Part shown: positions 48,130-58,893 of the stretch, one piece after another
Position numbering within the stretch: the stretch's first letter is position 1
How the letters are laid out: each line of letters opens with the position of its first letter
Source of the DNA: Hydractinia symbiolongicarpus
Taxonomy: Eukaryota; Cnidaria; Hydrozoa; Anthoathecata; Hydractiniidae
Reading direction: 5' to 3'
DNA length: 64,000 nucleotides
Assembly: GCF_029227915.1 (NCBI RefSeq)
Contig: NC_079881.1
Location: forward strand, 20,869,501 to 20,933,500
Notes under the pieces: model-generated
Databases searched by the model: none
Seen by the model: only the letters and a program-made list of their open reading frames with translations
What the model was told of the DNA's origin: nothing
Translations under genes and position numbers: made by a program

Positions 48130-49258
48130 ACCAGATAAGAAAATCTAACCCCCTTGCAAAGCTTCTTCTAAAATGACTAAGGGCAGCAGGATTGTCAATC
48201 CTGAAAACAAAGTGAGCAAACTCTGCCTTTATATCGTGGGTCAAGGACTTTCTATCCAACCGATTCCAACGCGTGGTGATAAATGGCGAAGAGTCAGACT
48301 GGGCTGAAGTGATTAGTGGGGTTCCACAGGGATCTGTGTTAGGACCAATTTTGTTTGTGATTTACAGCAATACCATAATACAGGAAGTTCAATACTCGGA
48401 TATATGTTTATTTGCTGATGATAATAAATTATTTCGTGAAATATTTTCGAGTGAGGACTGTCGCAAACTACAAGAAGATCTAAATAGTATAGTGCAGTGG
48501 TCTAATAATACCCTGTTGAAATTTCATCCAGATAAATGTGTTGCAATGAGAATAACTACAAAAAAAAGACTATCAAGTCCATGCAATTACGTTATGAATG
48601 GTTCCGCCCTTAGAAATACAAGTTGTGAAGAAGATCTTGGTGTATTTATAGATAACCATCTAACATTTTCAAGCCACATTTCATCAAAGGTTAAAAAAGC
48701 AAATCAGATTATGGGCTTGATTCGAAGGACATTTGACTATATGGGTAATGAAAACTTTGTCTTGTTGTTCACATCCCTTGTCAGACCACATATTGAGTAT
48801 GCTAACACAGTATGGTGTACATTCTTGAAAAAGGACATGTTGATTGTGAAAAACGTACAACGTAGAGCTACGAAAATGTTCCCAGGTATGAAGGATTTAA
48901 CATATGATGAAAGGCTCAGGTTACTGAAACTTCTCACATTATTCTACAGAAGATATCGAGCAGATATGGTTGAGACATTCAAGATAACTAATAATGTTTA
49001 TGACGAAGTTGTTACTGAGAACTTGTTATTGCCAAAATTGTCTAACACCAGAGGACACGATAAAGCACTTTTTAAAAGAAGCTGTAATTTGGATTTGCGA
49101 AAGTTCTCATTCACGAATCGTGTAGTGACTTTATGGAATTCTTTACCTGAGGACAGTGTCATGTAACACAGTGAATCAATTTAAAATGAAGCTAGACAAA
49201 TTATGGTCTGATAAAGACCAATTATATTATTATGATCTGGATATTACTAATTTCATAT
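48130..49258 (+). pseudogene. CR1/L2-type LINE reverse transcriptase, 5'-truncated
   Basis: A frame from about 48,220 reads WVKDFLSNRFQRVVINGEES, then SGVPQGSVLGPILF, the catalytic FADD (near 48,413), KCVAMRI, the LGVFID motif, VRPHIEYAN and the typical C-terminal ...FTNRVVTLWNSLP. Upstream of 48,220 the same frame is broken by stops (about 48,130-48,215), and the endonuclease domain and first RT motifs are absent. One frameshift near 49,155 separates the last ~32 residues (ending FIY, stop 49,258). This is a dead-on-arrival 5'-truncated non-LTR copy. Confidence 0.85.
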
Positions 49259-50108
49259 ATTAGATAGGGAGGAGTGTCTTTGTGAATGGGGTGTTTAAAC
49301 AATTTTTTTTTTTTTTTTTGAGATTAAAGGGATTCCTGCATACAAAATGATACTATGCCAATAAACTGTAAGCAAGAATAGAAAATCAAATATTCATACC
49401 TTACTCAACGGTTTCACTTTATTCGTCAGAAATGTGAAAAATAATTTCAAAAAAAATGGCCGCCGCTATGATCTGGAAGGACAGTGTGCTTCGTCCACTA
49501 AGTAAATTCGGTCCATTCCTCGAAGTACTTGTGATGTCATAAGAAAGTACCTAACTTTGCCGTTTAATACAAAACAAGGGAGAAAATATAAGAATCTCAA
49601 CTTGCCTAACTAATAAAAGCCTTTCTAAAAGAATTAACAACTTCCTTGCAACAAGAACTTCCTCTTTTTTTTCGTAGTAATGTTTTTCTCGGAAAATCGA
49701 GGCAATTTGATTATTGCATCAGCCATAACATTAGCGCTCTACCACGGATGTCCAATATAAAGAATTATTTCCAGCTTATATTTAGCATTTTTATTAACAC
49801 AACGGTAGAGTTCCTTAAAGGGGAATTAAGCCCAAATTTTTTTTCTTCGGAAATATCTTTTACAAACCCTACTTATTTTGATGGTATATAAAAAAAATTG
49901 AAATTCTTTGAATTTACATCCCTTTTCTAGGATAAAAGTTGACAACAGTAATCGCCATGTTTAAATCATAAAAAATCTGCGATGGAGATCTATGACGTAT
50001 TTTACGCTCATTTCAATTTTTTGATCTCTTCATCTTTTTTAAAGTTGTTTACACAATGTGAACAAACGTAACAGCGTATTTGTTGATGTTATCTTTCTTC
50101 CAAAAACG

Positions 50109-50543
50109 ATGCCTACTTGTAAAGCTTATGGCTGTAGAAATAGTACTGGGAAAGAACGGCAACATTTCGAGTTGAATGTGATGAACGCCCGAGTGAAGTT
50201 GGCTATCTTGGACCATAACAATAACGTTGGTCGAAAGCAGGCTGTTGTAAAATGCGCGCGTAAAGGGAGTCAGAAGGTCGGTGAAAAAAAGTGGAAGTTT
50301 GTCTCAAGCAAATTGAATAAAGAGTGGGTCGCGAAACCTGTGAAAGAACCCAAGTCTTTCAGTTTTGTTGATGCGATAATGAATGACATAATTGAAAGAA
50401 AGGAGAGTGGGGTAAAGGTAAAGATCTCTAGTAAAGAAGTTGTAAACAAGCTTAGTCGACCACGTAACATTGCCCACACGGCCAGACCTGACACTTCGAA
50501 AATTTTAGAGAAACGGAATTATGCAAAACGATTCAAAAAATAA
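50109..50543 (+). CDS. Small protein with a THAP-like start
   Basis: The ATG at 50,109 is used because the open frame upstream has no other ATG. The protein (144 aa) starts MPTCKAYGCRNSTGK, the first C-x4-C of a THAP zinc finger, but the later tryptophan, second CxxH pair and AVP motif are missing. The rest is lysine-rich and probably nuclear (…YAKRFKK end). It may be a truncated THAP protein or an exon fused to a new tail. It sits near the left end of the inner element and faces the gene at 51,108-51,545. THAP fingers bind transposon ends in related systems; here binding is only an inference. Confidence 0.55.
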   Translation: MPTCKAYGCRNSTGKERQHFELNVMNARVKLAILDHNNNVGRKQAVVKCARKGSQKVGEKKWKFVSSKLNKEWVAKPVKEPKSFSFVDAIMNDIIERKESGVKVKISSKEVVNKLSRPRNIAHTARPDTSKILEKRNYAKRFKK

Positions 50544-51107
50544 CTCTGGTCCGTTGTACTTTATTTCGCTTTTTTGTTGTTGTTATTGTTTGTTTAAAAA
50601 TGTTAAGTCCCGTTATATGTCAACAAATTCTTTGAATCCAGTATATTTTCCATCTGAATCAGGAAATTCTTCCATTATTTTCCGCACAACACAAGCTGGA
50701 ATCACCACGCGACATCCTTTTCCAAGCCTTTCATAATAATGTACCCAGGCCGTGTACTGTCGGTAACTGGTGTACCTCATTTCCGTTACAACGGAATCAA
50801 AGTTTATGTTATAGTGTAAACCAGGATAAAATATTCGAAAGAAATTATTTATTCATCAAAACTTCTTTAAAACAAATTGTTATTTGAGGCACATGGGCTC
50901 TCCTCCTTTTTTATTAGATATTCAAGGTATGACATTATTTTTAATTTAATTAAATAATCTGCGATGGTGTGTATTTTCATAGCGCATGGACCTGTAACAT
51001 TATAAAGCGAAAAGTGAGAGGATAAGAAGAACGTTTTATTTGTGTGTGACAATGAGAAATATGGTCTGTGAAAATATTTACGAGAAACATATTTTTTGAA
51101 GAAAGAC

Positions 51108-51545
51108 TTACTTATTAGTATATGTGGAGAGTTCGTTATATTTTTTCTGATATCGTCGATGTCGTATGCTGGCTGTTTCTAACACTGTGCGGTTTAAACA
51201 TAACATTTCAAAATCCTTGTGCATCGTGATGCACTCGTTATCTTTCAACTTGTCGTTCAATAAATTGAAAAATTCTTGGCAACACTTGCATTCCACAAGA
51301 GTGAAGCAATTATAAATAACGCAACATGTACAAGTACACCAATGCAAATTTTCAAGTCTGCTTGAATTCAATTCGTCTTCTTCGCTATCACTAGATTTAT
51401 AAGTCTCTTTTTCAAGTTCTGCTTTGGAGTATTCAGGCTCATTCATGTAACATCCTGTTACTGACGTTTCAGTAACAGGATGTTTGTCACTTGAATATTC
51501 TACTTCTGAAATAGGAGAGTCAGACCAGGAGCTTGAATTTTCCAT
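51108..51545 (-). CDS. Cysteine-rich protein like the P2RX7 intracellular tail domain
   Basis: 145 aa from ATG 51,545. An acidic, serine-rich N-terminus (residues 1-65) precedes a compact cysteine domain: W69, C70, C72, C74, C75, C80, then ECKCC (C86, C88, C89), CITMHKDFEMLCLN (C105, C116) and VLETASIRHRRYQ. The order C-x-C, ECxCC, CIT, then LN..VL is that of the zinc-binding C-terminal domain of the P2X7 receptor, also found in soluble proteins of many animals. No membrane segment is present, so this is not a channel. It lies inside the inner transposon. The role is unknown; DNA or protein binding through zinc is plausible. Confidence 0.6.
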   Translation of the reverse strand: MENSSSWSDSPISEVEYSSDKHPVTETSVTGCYMNEPEYSKAELEKETYKSSDSEEDELNSSRLENLHWCTCTCCVIYNCFTLVECKCCQEFFNLLNDKLKDNECITMHKDFEMLCLNRTVLETASIRHRRYQKKYNELSTYTNK

Positions 51546-51914
51546 ATCTCGCTGCTTTCGCTCAGCGCAAGCTTATGCTTCTTCGGCGTAATATACGTCA
51601 CGATATAACAGTCTCCAGAATCAGCCGTGGCCTCAGAAAATTTAAATGGCGCTTACCGTTCGCTCATAGAAGGGGTAACTTTTATATTAAAATCAATCCA
51701 AATAATATTTATTTTTCAAAATTTTGACCAGAATTTGGGAAACGAACATAATGTTAACCGAAATAATGGTATTTAAGTTTGAGGCTTAATTCCCCTTTAA
51801 ATAGCTAATCCAAGTTAGCCTCGAAATGATAAATCTTCTTATCTTCCGTGGCGGGACCCTTGAGCGAGACGAAGAAACGGCGGGAAAATTCCATAAACAA
51901 GACTGCCAGTCGCT

Positions 51915-52325
51915 ATGCCGTTTTGTGTGGCTTTTGGTTGTTCAAATCAAACAGAAAACAACAAAAATGTTTCTTTCCACACCATGCCTAAAAAGCAATC
52001 ATTATTTAAAAAGTGGGAAGTGGCTATTGGGAGAACAGATTTACCTCCAAGTGGAAGATTATGTTCTGATCATTTTGAACAGTCGTGTTATGTCTCGACA
52101 ACAACATTAAAACAGGAACTTTGTGGTGACTTGTATTCAGCACGTAAAGCTACCCGTCGCCGATTGACACCTGATGCCGTGCCAACCTTGTTTAAACATA
52201 AGGAAAATAAAAATAAGGAGAGAAGCACTTCTGTTGGCCGATCTACACGTGCTGAACATGTAATTAATTGTGAAGTCATCTGCGTTATTATCTTGATACT
52301 TTTTTTCTGCCGTTTTTACAGTTGA
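51915..52325 (+). CDS. THAP-domain protein of the outer Kolobok-like element
   Basis: ATG 51,915 begins MPFCVAFGCSN. A complete THAP zinc finger follows: C4, C9, W34, P44, C50-x2-H53, F54 and the closing AVPTLF (88-93), then a lysine-rich linker. The frame ends at 52,325, but a GTAATT donor after residue ~116 may splice onward. THAP fingers bind specific DNA and in P and Kolobok elements recognise transposon ends. The catalytic part of such a transposase is not seen, probably lost or displaced by the inner insertion. Confidence 0.75.
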   Translation: MPFCVAFGCSNQTENNKNVSFHTMPKKQSLFKKWEVAIGRTDLPPSGRLCSDHFEQSCYVSTTTLKQELCGDLYSARKATRRRLTPDAVPTLFKHKENKNKERSTSVGRSTRAEHVINCEVICVIILILFFCRFYS

Positions 52326-52648
52326 AGATTCCGCCATTATTGACATGTGAAATGAGCTCGTTTACCACAAGAACTTATTTACGCATTTTTCTGGTACAAG
52401 AATTATCGGCCAGCTTGGTTCATACTTTCTTATGACATCATAACAAAAATATAGACTGGCGCGAGTTTGAACATCGAGACGGAAAGGAAAGCAGAAGTGG
52501 AGAAGGAGGAACAGGGAAGCTGTAGAAGAATTTGAAGGGTATGACTGTTTTCCATATCTTTCGAAGCAAAAAAATGCGACTTTCGTTATTATTGGCATGA
52601 TAGGAATGTATCACTAAAATATCATTTTCAATGCAGGAATCCCTTTAA

Positions 52649-53055
52649 CCTCACTAATTTCGTTATTATCATACTCTTTTCTTGTTTGTTTGTGTTTGTT
52701 TGATTGTTTTGCGATCATTATTTTTTTTTAATTGCCTTTTTTTCAAATTTTATTTACAATCTAAAGCAAAGTTAAATATTTTACCAATTACATTTTAAAA
52801 AGTATTAAAAATTTAAAATCATAGTATTTCATGCCTGGTACACAGATGTATTCGAAATCGCAGTGTAAATGTATTTACTCAAATTGACTGAGAAGCCTCC
52901 TTGTTCAATTGCTTTTAGGTAGCTGCTATAAGGTTTATTCAAATCTTATCCATGTTCTTTAGCGAGCTTCCATTCTTGTCCAGGGAGTTTATTATTTAAT
53001 TATTTGAGCTGACCCTAGAGGTTGTTGTAACCTGAAATTATTGTCAGAATACACT
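52649..53055. other. Non-coding spacer between the Kolobok pair and the MULE
   Basis: AT-rich, no features recognised. It ends in a CACTATACTATAC tract that supplied the target site of the MULE. Confidence 0.5.
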
Positions 53056-53064
53056 ATACTATAC

Positions 53065-56000
53065 GGTGGTGGCTAGTTTGTATCGGTGAAAGTTGGCGGC
53101 CTGAAATATATTTTTTTTTTCGACGTCGTGTGACGTTAGCGATGTCGTCTCGCCGTGAATATCAGATTCCGCGGGAAAAGTACTTCATAAAATAATTATA
53201 TAATGAGAAGAAGGTGTGCGTTGCACGTGTTTTCATAAACACGAAGAAAATATTAAAATTGAAAGTTTTTTTTCACAACTGTATTTTTTATACGTATTTT
53301 GGTGGTAAAAACGGAGTACTTTGTGGTGTTGTTGCTAAATTATGGGTGAGTTTTTCATTTATTTTGACTGAATTTTTTTTTCATGTAGAAATATTTATCC
53401 ACGAAATGGATTACTACATTTTTGATATTTTTTCTCAAGGTGAATCCGGTGAATCTAGTAGTTCGTTACATCGTTATCCCTCGTATAGTGAATTTCACGA
53501 GGCTTTGGATTCATACGAAGTGAAGACGAAAACTCATTACACAGTTTTGTCAGAAACCAAAGATTTCAACAAAGATCGTAAGTCTTCATTAATATTATCA
53601 ATATATTTCATTTGAACTCATATTCAGCAATCAATGCAATAACAAAAGATCAACTGATCACACATCACACAAAATGTAGATTTGATCGTTTTGTTACAGA
53701 ATGTTTACAAGAGGTTTTAGAAGCCTCTTCATCACCTCAAATTTGTTGGCAATTAACACATAAAGAAGACAGTCTTCCCATTCATTTTAATGGCATACCA
53801 TATATATGGCTCGGTACAAAGAAATACCAATGCCACCAAGGGAAAGACAGAGGTATCTCTATAAAAAAGAAATACAAACAAGATCGAGAAGAAAAACTTC
53901 GTGGTGACCACCCCGAATGTGTTAGAACGAGAAAACTGGCACAACACACCAAGAAGTTGGATTGTCCTGTTGTATTCAGCGTGAAGAAACTCCTACTGTT
54001 TCCTGGGTATAAAATCGAAAAAGATTCTAAATGGAACAGAACTGTTGCTTCAAAAAAATTGAAAGGCGCATTGGTGAAGTATCACATGAAAGATGATCAA
54101 TTAACAATAGAGAGTCGATTGCAGTATTTAACGACATTTCCAACTGGTACGATTTTTATATTTCTTCATATACCAACCTATATGTTCTTCTTACTCGACT
54201 TTGTTCTATCTGCAACATGTACGACAGCAAATTTTGGAACGAGCGCTAGCGCATACTGGATTTTTACGTTATTTTTTATTTGTTTGTTTTATTATTATTT
54301 TTTAATATTATTATTTTATTTTATTTATTTTTTTTTATCTAGAGACGCATAGCAACCATAATATGGGAGAGGCTGCTGGATTAATCGAACCATTGGACCA
54401 ACGAGTTGCTAATTATATGAAACAATTAATTAGAGGTGGGTGTCGAAAAACAAGAGAGCTGAAGTTGGCAGCAGCTGAGTTTGTGAAAAACACTATTTTT
54501 TCTGGTAGATCAAATCCAGAAAAAAGTAGGCGCAGATTCACGCCAAGTAGAAAGAAAATCAAAAATTTGATTACTTCAGTCAAAATCGAAACACGATATT
54601 TAAAGATTGACCAGGAGAATGTTGAGTCTTTGAAAAACGAATGGTCAGACTGGGCGGATATCTATTTCAGTGCACGGTGAGACTATACGAATGCTTTTAC
54701 GAAATGTTTTTTTTTTTTTTTATCTCCGTATTTAATTAATTTCATCTTGCAACTTTTTTCAAGATTGCAAAACAAACAAGTTGAAGTTACTACTGAATTC
54801 AAAGACGATGAAATCGATGATAAAAACGATAACGATCTCGATATTGACGATGAAGAAGTGGGCGAGGAAGAGCAAAAAATTTATGACACCACATCTACCG
54901 ATGGTAAATTTCTCTTCGTTTATCAATCAAAAGTAATGCAACGCCTCTACAGAAGATACGCTTCACAGCTGATATTGTTGGATGCGACCTACAGGACAAC
55001 TAAATACGCCCTGCCACTGTACTTTCTGGTTGTGAAAACCAACGTAAACTACATGGTTAGTTATCTACTCAAAAATTTTAGTTTTAGTTACTATCAAGTG
55101 ATATATAGGTCGTCAATTCTCTTTCTCTATAGGTTGCTGCTGTTTTGATCCCACAAGATGAGTCGAAAATGATGGTTACTAAATCATTATCAATTATCAA
55201 AGGTGGGCCAATAATTATAACGATGCAGAGCAACTTATTTATTTAGTTATTATTTTATTATTTATTTATTTATTTCCATCGTAGAGTGGAATCCAGCTGT
55301 AAAACCCACATACGCGATGGTTGATTACGACACTTCAGAAATCTTGAGTTTGCAAGATGTTTTTCCAGATATAGAAGTTTTCTTATGTGACTTCCATCGA
55401 GAACAGGCGTGGACAAGGTTTTTTTTCTTATTTTATTTTATAACGTTTGTGCATACGATCACTGTATCTATATCTGTACGTGAACCCATGGGACATCAGT
55501 TATCCTCCACTTGAGTGATCTTTGATTTTTGTGCTACACACTTTATTATACCTATTGACATTCTAGGTGGACGAACAAATCTGACAATGGTGTGTCGAAC
55601 ATAGCTGGGGATGTGAAAGCGAGGATAAGACGTATTGCGAATTCAATTTCTATGCAAGAAATGAACGACGCTGTCGAAGATTTGAAAAAATGGGAATTGT
55701 ATAGCGGAAAATTGAAGAAATGGTTCGAAGGTATGTTTTCTAATACCAATTGTTTTTTCGTAATATATAGGAGTGCGTTGTTTATGAGTTATTGTTGATT
55801 TTCTCAAGGGACCTGGTTACCAGAAATCAAAAGGTGGGCACTCGCATTTCGCCCAGATGACCTTATGTTGTGTAATACAAATAATGGTACTGAGAGGTTG
55901 AATGAAGACATCAAGTATGACGAACTTGAAGGATATCGTTCTTGTACATTGAGCGAGCTGTTGAAGATAATTGTGGAGAGCTTTCTACCCAAACTTTACG

Positions 56001-58266
56001 ATAAATACGTCGAGATGAATGTCAAATACACCTCTGGGTATAAAAAGTATCAATCAAGTATTCCACCATTTTTACACGATCGTCCAAGATGGTTTGTTCG
56101 TGATATTCTTGACAAGCGTGACAAAGTAACAACAACTATGGTTGATTCAGTTGGAGTAGGTCTCGGTCATACATTCAATGTTAAAGGAGAAAATGTTTAC
56201 TACTACGTGAACTTTGGATCCGATGAAAAGATCTGTAGTTGTACATGTCGCCACTTCAAAAGACATCGGACTCTTTGCAAGCACTTCTTCGCTGTTTTGA
56301 AAACTGGACTTCTACACTTTAACTGCATAACGCCGATGTATCGATCTCATCCTTATGTGACATTGGACTATGATCTTTTTGGCGCAAATGACCAAGCTGA
56401 AAACGATAATGACGTAACTGATAATTTGCCAATAACGAACACAGACTTATTTCAACCAGACACCAGTGATGTTACAGATGACGATTTTGCAGATGACGAA
56501 AGTGGCGCTACTTGTTTGAACAAGAAAGTAGACGTTGAATACAAATCGCTTTCTCTCAGGAGTTCCACATTTAATCGAAAACGTGGTAACTTAGTGGCGC
56601 TCATCAAAGTGTTTAATGAACAGTGCTACACGATTTCAGAAACTCCTGCTAGTGATGCATTTCTTGACGAGCTGACCAATAATGTGAAGTTTCTGATAAC
56701 AAAAACGTCGGAATATTTAGAAGAGGTTCATGGTGATGGCCTTACTGAACGACCTTCACCAAAAAAGCGTCGACATACCACATCTAAATCAACATCCCAA
56801 TATGAACCATTACCGAAACAAAAAACATTAAAACATCCATATACTGGTAGAGTCGGTAGCACTGCGGAAATGATGAGACAGTATTACAGGGCACGCATTT
56901 CCCTGACAGAAATTGAACAGTCAAAAGCAAACGATCCGAGAAAGAGAAAAGAAGAATCTTTTCCACCAACTTCGTCAGAACTTACTGTCGCTGAAGAGGT
57001 GGAAGTTGTAACTACAGAGAGGTAAATATTTCATATAGTTATGTCAAATGTCATTTTTTTTCTGATAAATTTCAAAGTTTACTTTAGTAACAGCCTTATT
57101 TCACTTATTTATTCGAAATTTGTATGTTGAAAACGTATTTCTTCCATGGTCAACCTAAAGTAACTTTCCTTTAATTCAGAACTCACGATCTTGCTGATAC
57201 CGCACATGATGACACTCTCGATCAAGGTGGTGACGACAATGAAGTTTCCATCATTGATGAAATCCTCCATCCAGACTTACCACCAAGACCATACAATGGT
57301 GTGTTAGACGATACCATGCGCAAGGAAGTCATGAATGGAGAACGGCTGACACATGAAACAATAAATTTTGCTCAGAGTATTTTGAAGAAGCAGAGTGGTG
57401 TAGATGGATTCGAAGATACGGGACTCAGTTACACCTGTCATTCAAGATTTCCGAATCAATTTGTACAGATTTTTTTTATAAAAGAGCGAAATCATTGGGT
57501 GACAGAAAAAAGAAAGTCGCAAGACGAAATTTACTTGTACGATTCGCTCAGTGTGTATAACAAAGAGCTTGAACGAAACACGTTGAAAAAAATCGCTAGA
57601 ATGATGTATTGCCACGATGACGCCATAAAGATCACTAACGCGTCAGTACAACAACAAGAAAATGATATTGATTGCGGTCTATTTGCCATTGCGTTCGCTG
57701 TCGAAGAATCCTTCGGTAGAAGTCCACAATCGATATCTTTTGACACTAAACAGATGAGACCACACCTACTAAAGTGTTTAGAATCAGCAACCTTTAGCTT
57801 TTTCCCAAAATCAACAAAGAGAAAACGTTTCTGTAGACCTTTTGCGAAGACACATTCGATTTACTGCATATGTAGAGATATTTTCTTTGATAGAGATGTT
57901 GAAGAAGATAAAAATTTGTTCATGGCCATGTGCGGTGAATGCAAAGAATGGTTTCATCGTCGCTGTGCGAAAATTCCAGCAAAAGTTTTTGCTAGCGACG
58001 ATGAGCATAAAAAATGGAGATGCTTGGCATGTTAGGACGGACATTTCTTTTAGTTGTACCTATATTTTTTAGATTTAGAGTTTTTCTTATCAACAACAAA
58101 CCATGACACAACACACCTAATTTCCTCCTTTTCCATGATAAATATTCCCGTACGGAGGAAACACAAGGGACCGTGAAGTCGAGGCGCGGGACTGGCGGCA
58201 AGACGAATTTTGAAAAGTCGTCAAAAAATATCGACCAACTTTCACCGATACAAACTAGCCACCACC
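53065..58266 (+). mobile_element. Complete Mutator-like element (MULE) with Ulp1/PHD transposase
   Basis: Perfect 32-bp terminal inverted repeats (53,065-53,096, starting GGTGGTGGCTAGTTTGTATC; 58,235-58,266) are flanked by an exact 9-bp target duplication ATACTATAC (53,056-53,064; 58,267-58,275). A 9-bp duplication is diagnostic of Mutator-type transposition. The 5,202-bp interior holds one intact nine-exon gene. Perfect ends, target duplication and reading frame point to a recent insertion. Because the target lies in an ACTAT repeat, the duplication could in principle look longer than it is. Confidence 0.9.
53406..58035 (+). CDS. MULE transposase fused to SWIM, Ulp1 protease and PHD finger
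   Basis: Nine exons join in phase to 1,250 aa: 53,406-53,577; 53,628-54,146; 54,343-54,676; 54,764-55,055; 55,133-55,202; 55,285-55,417; 55,567-55,730; 55,809-57,021; 57,180-58,035. Start: ATG 53,406, the only ATG in its frame. Residues ~126-170 hold a C/H set (C126, C155, H164, C170) like a FAR1/WRKY-type finger. The DDE core has D415 (ILLDATYR), D476 (MVDYD) with the CDFH motif (C497, H500), and E590 (NNGTERLNE). SWIM zinc finger: C704/C706...C718-K-H720. Ulp1-type cysteine protease in the last exon: H1071 (NHW), D1087 (YDS), Q1125 and C1131 (DIDCGLF). PHD finger at the C-terminus: C1195, C1197, C1217, C1220, H1225, C1228, C1247, C1250. The core should cut and paste the element; the protease should remove SUMO/NEDD8-like tags; the PHD may read histone tails. 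Splicing is inferred. Confidence 0.85.
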
Positions 58267-58893
58267 ATACTATACTATACTATCCATATTGATTAAACAA
58301 ATCGTGTAGCAAAATATTAGCCGCTTAACACGTTGACTGCCAAGTACGCGGGCGTCACTTATTTGCAAGCTACGGGTATACTCGTACTTTTAGCATGTGA
58401 TTTTAAATAAATATTGAAACTTACGATGGCCCTGAAGGTTCATTGTGCGCACTCACAAATTTGTGCACACGCACATTTTTTACTCAACGCACACCATTCT
58501 AATATATTTTTGTATGCATGCATGACTTTAAAATATACGCACGCGAAATTTTCCACGCGCGCCTCGAATTTGAACTTCCACGCACCTGAATAGACCCGCA
58601 TTCAATAACCCGGAAAAAGTCACTGGGTCTGGATTTTATACATTTTCTCGACTACGAAAACAGAGCAGCCACTTTCACTTTCATGCATGATACTGAACAA
58701 CATTGTCGAGGTAAAGTGTGAAGCTTTTATGTTATCTTTTTGCTGGCTATTCATCACTCTTTTTCCATCTAAATCCTTATCAAATCAGAGGTTTATGCTT
58801 TAATGTGCTCGAACTTTGATATAAGGATGGTGGCTTTAATTTTATGCTTGTCAGCCAGGGTGTATTTATTGACATTTTTTTCTCTTTATAGAA

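Larger units (their letters stand above)
49819..51796 (+). mobile_element. Inner Kolobok-like DNA transposon nested in the outer one
   Basis: AGGGGAATTAAGCC (49,819-49,832) pairs exactly with GGCTTAATTCCCCT (51,783-51,796), and TTAA flanks both ends (49,815-49,818; 51,797-51,800). It encodes two convergent small genes (50,109-50,543 plus; 51,108-51,545 minus) and no visible transposase. The termini differ from the outer element, so it is a separate family. Confidence 0.75.
49328..52644 (+). mobile_element. Outer Kolobok-like DNA transposon (TTAA target)
   Basis: The terminal inverted repeat AGGGATTCCTGCAT (49,328-49,341) and its exact reverse complement (52,631-52,644) are flanked by TTAA on both sides (49,324-49,327; 52,645-52,648). 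Subterminal parts are also related (GATGTCATAAGAAAGTA in both, inverted). It carries a THAP-domain gene. TTAA duplication plus a THAP protein is the known signature of Kolobok transposons. No DDE transposase remains, and a second element is inserted at 49,819-51,796. Confidence 0.75.

Noticed and set aside
48017-48259. Minus-strand 80-codon frame beside the LINE
   Set aside because: Complement of the decayed LINE start and SINE head; no domain.
53214-53405. Upstream extension of the MULE protein
   Set aside because: The open frame before 53,406 begins with GTG and has no ATG; treated as untranslated leader.
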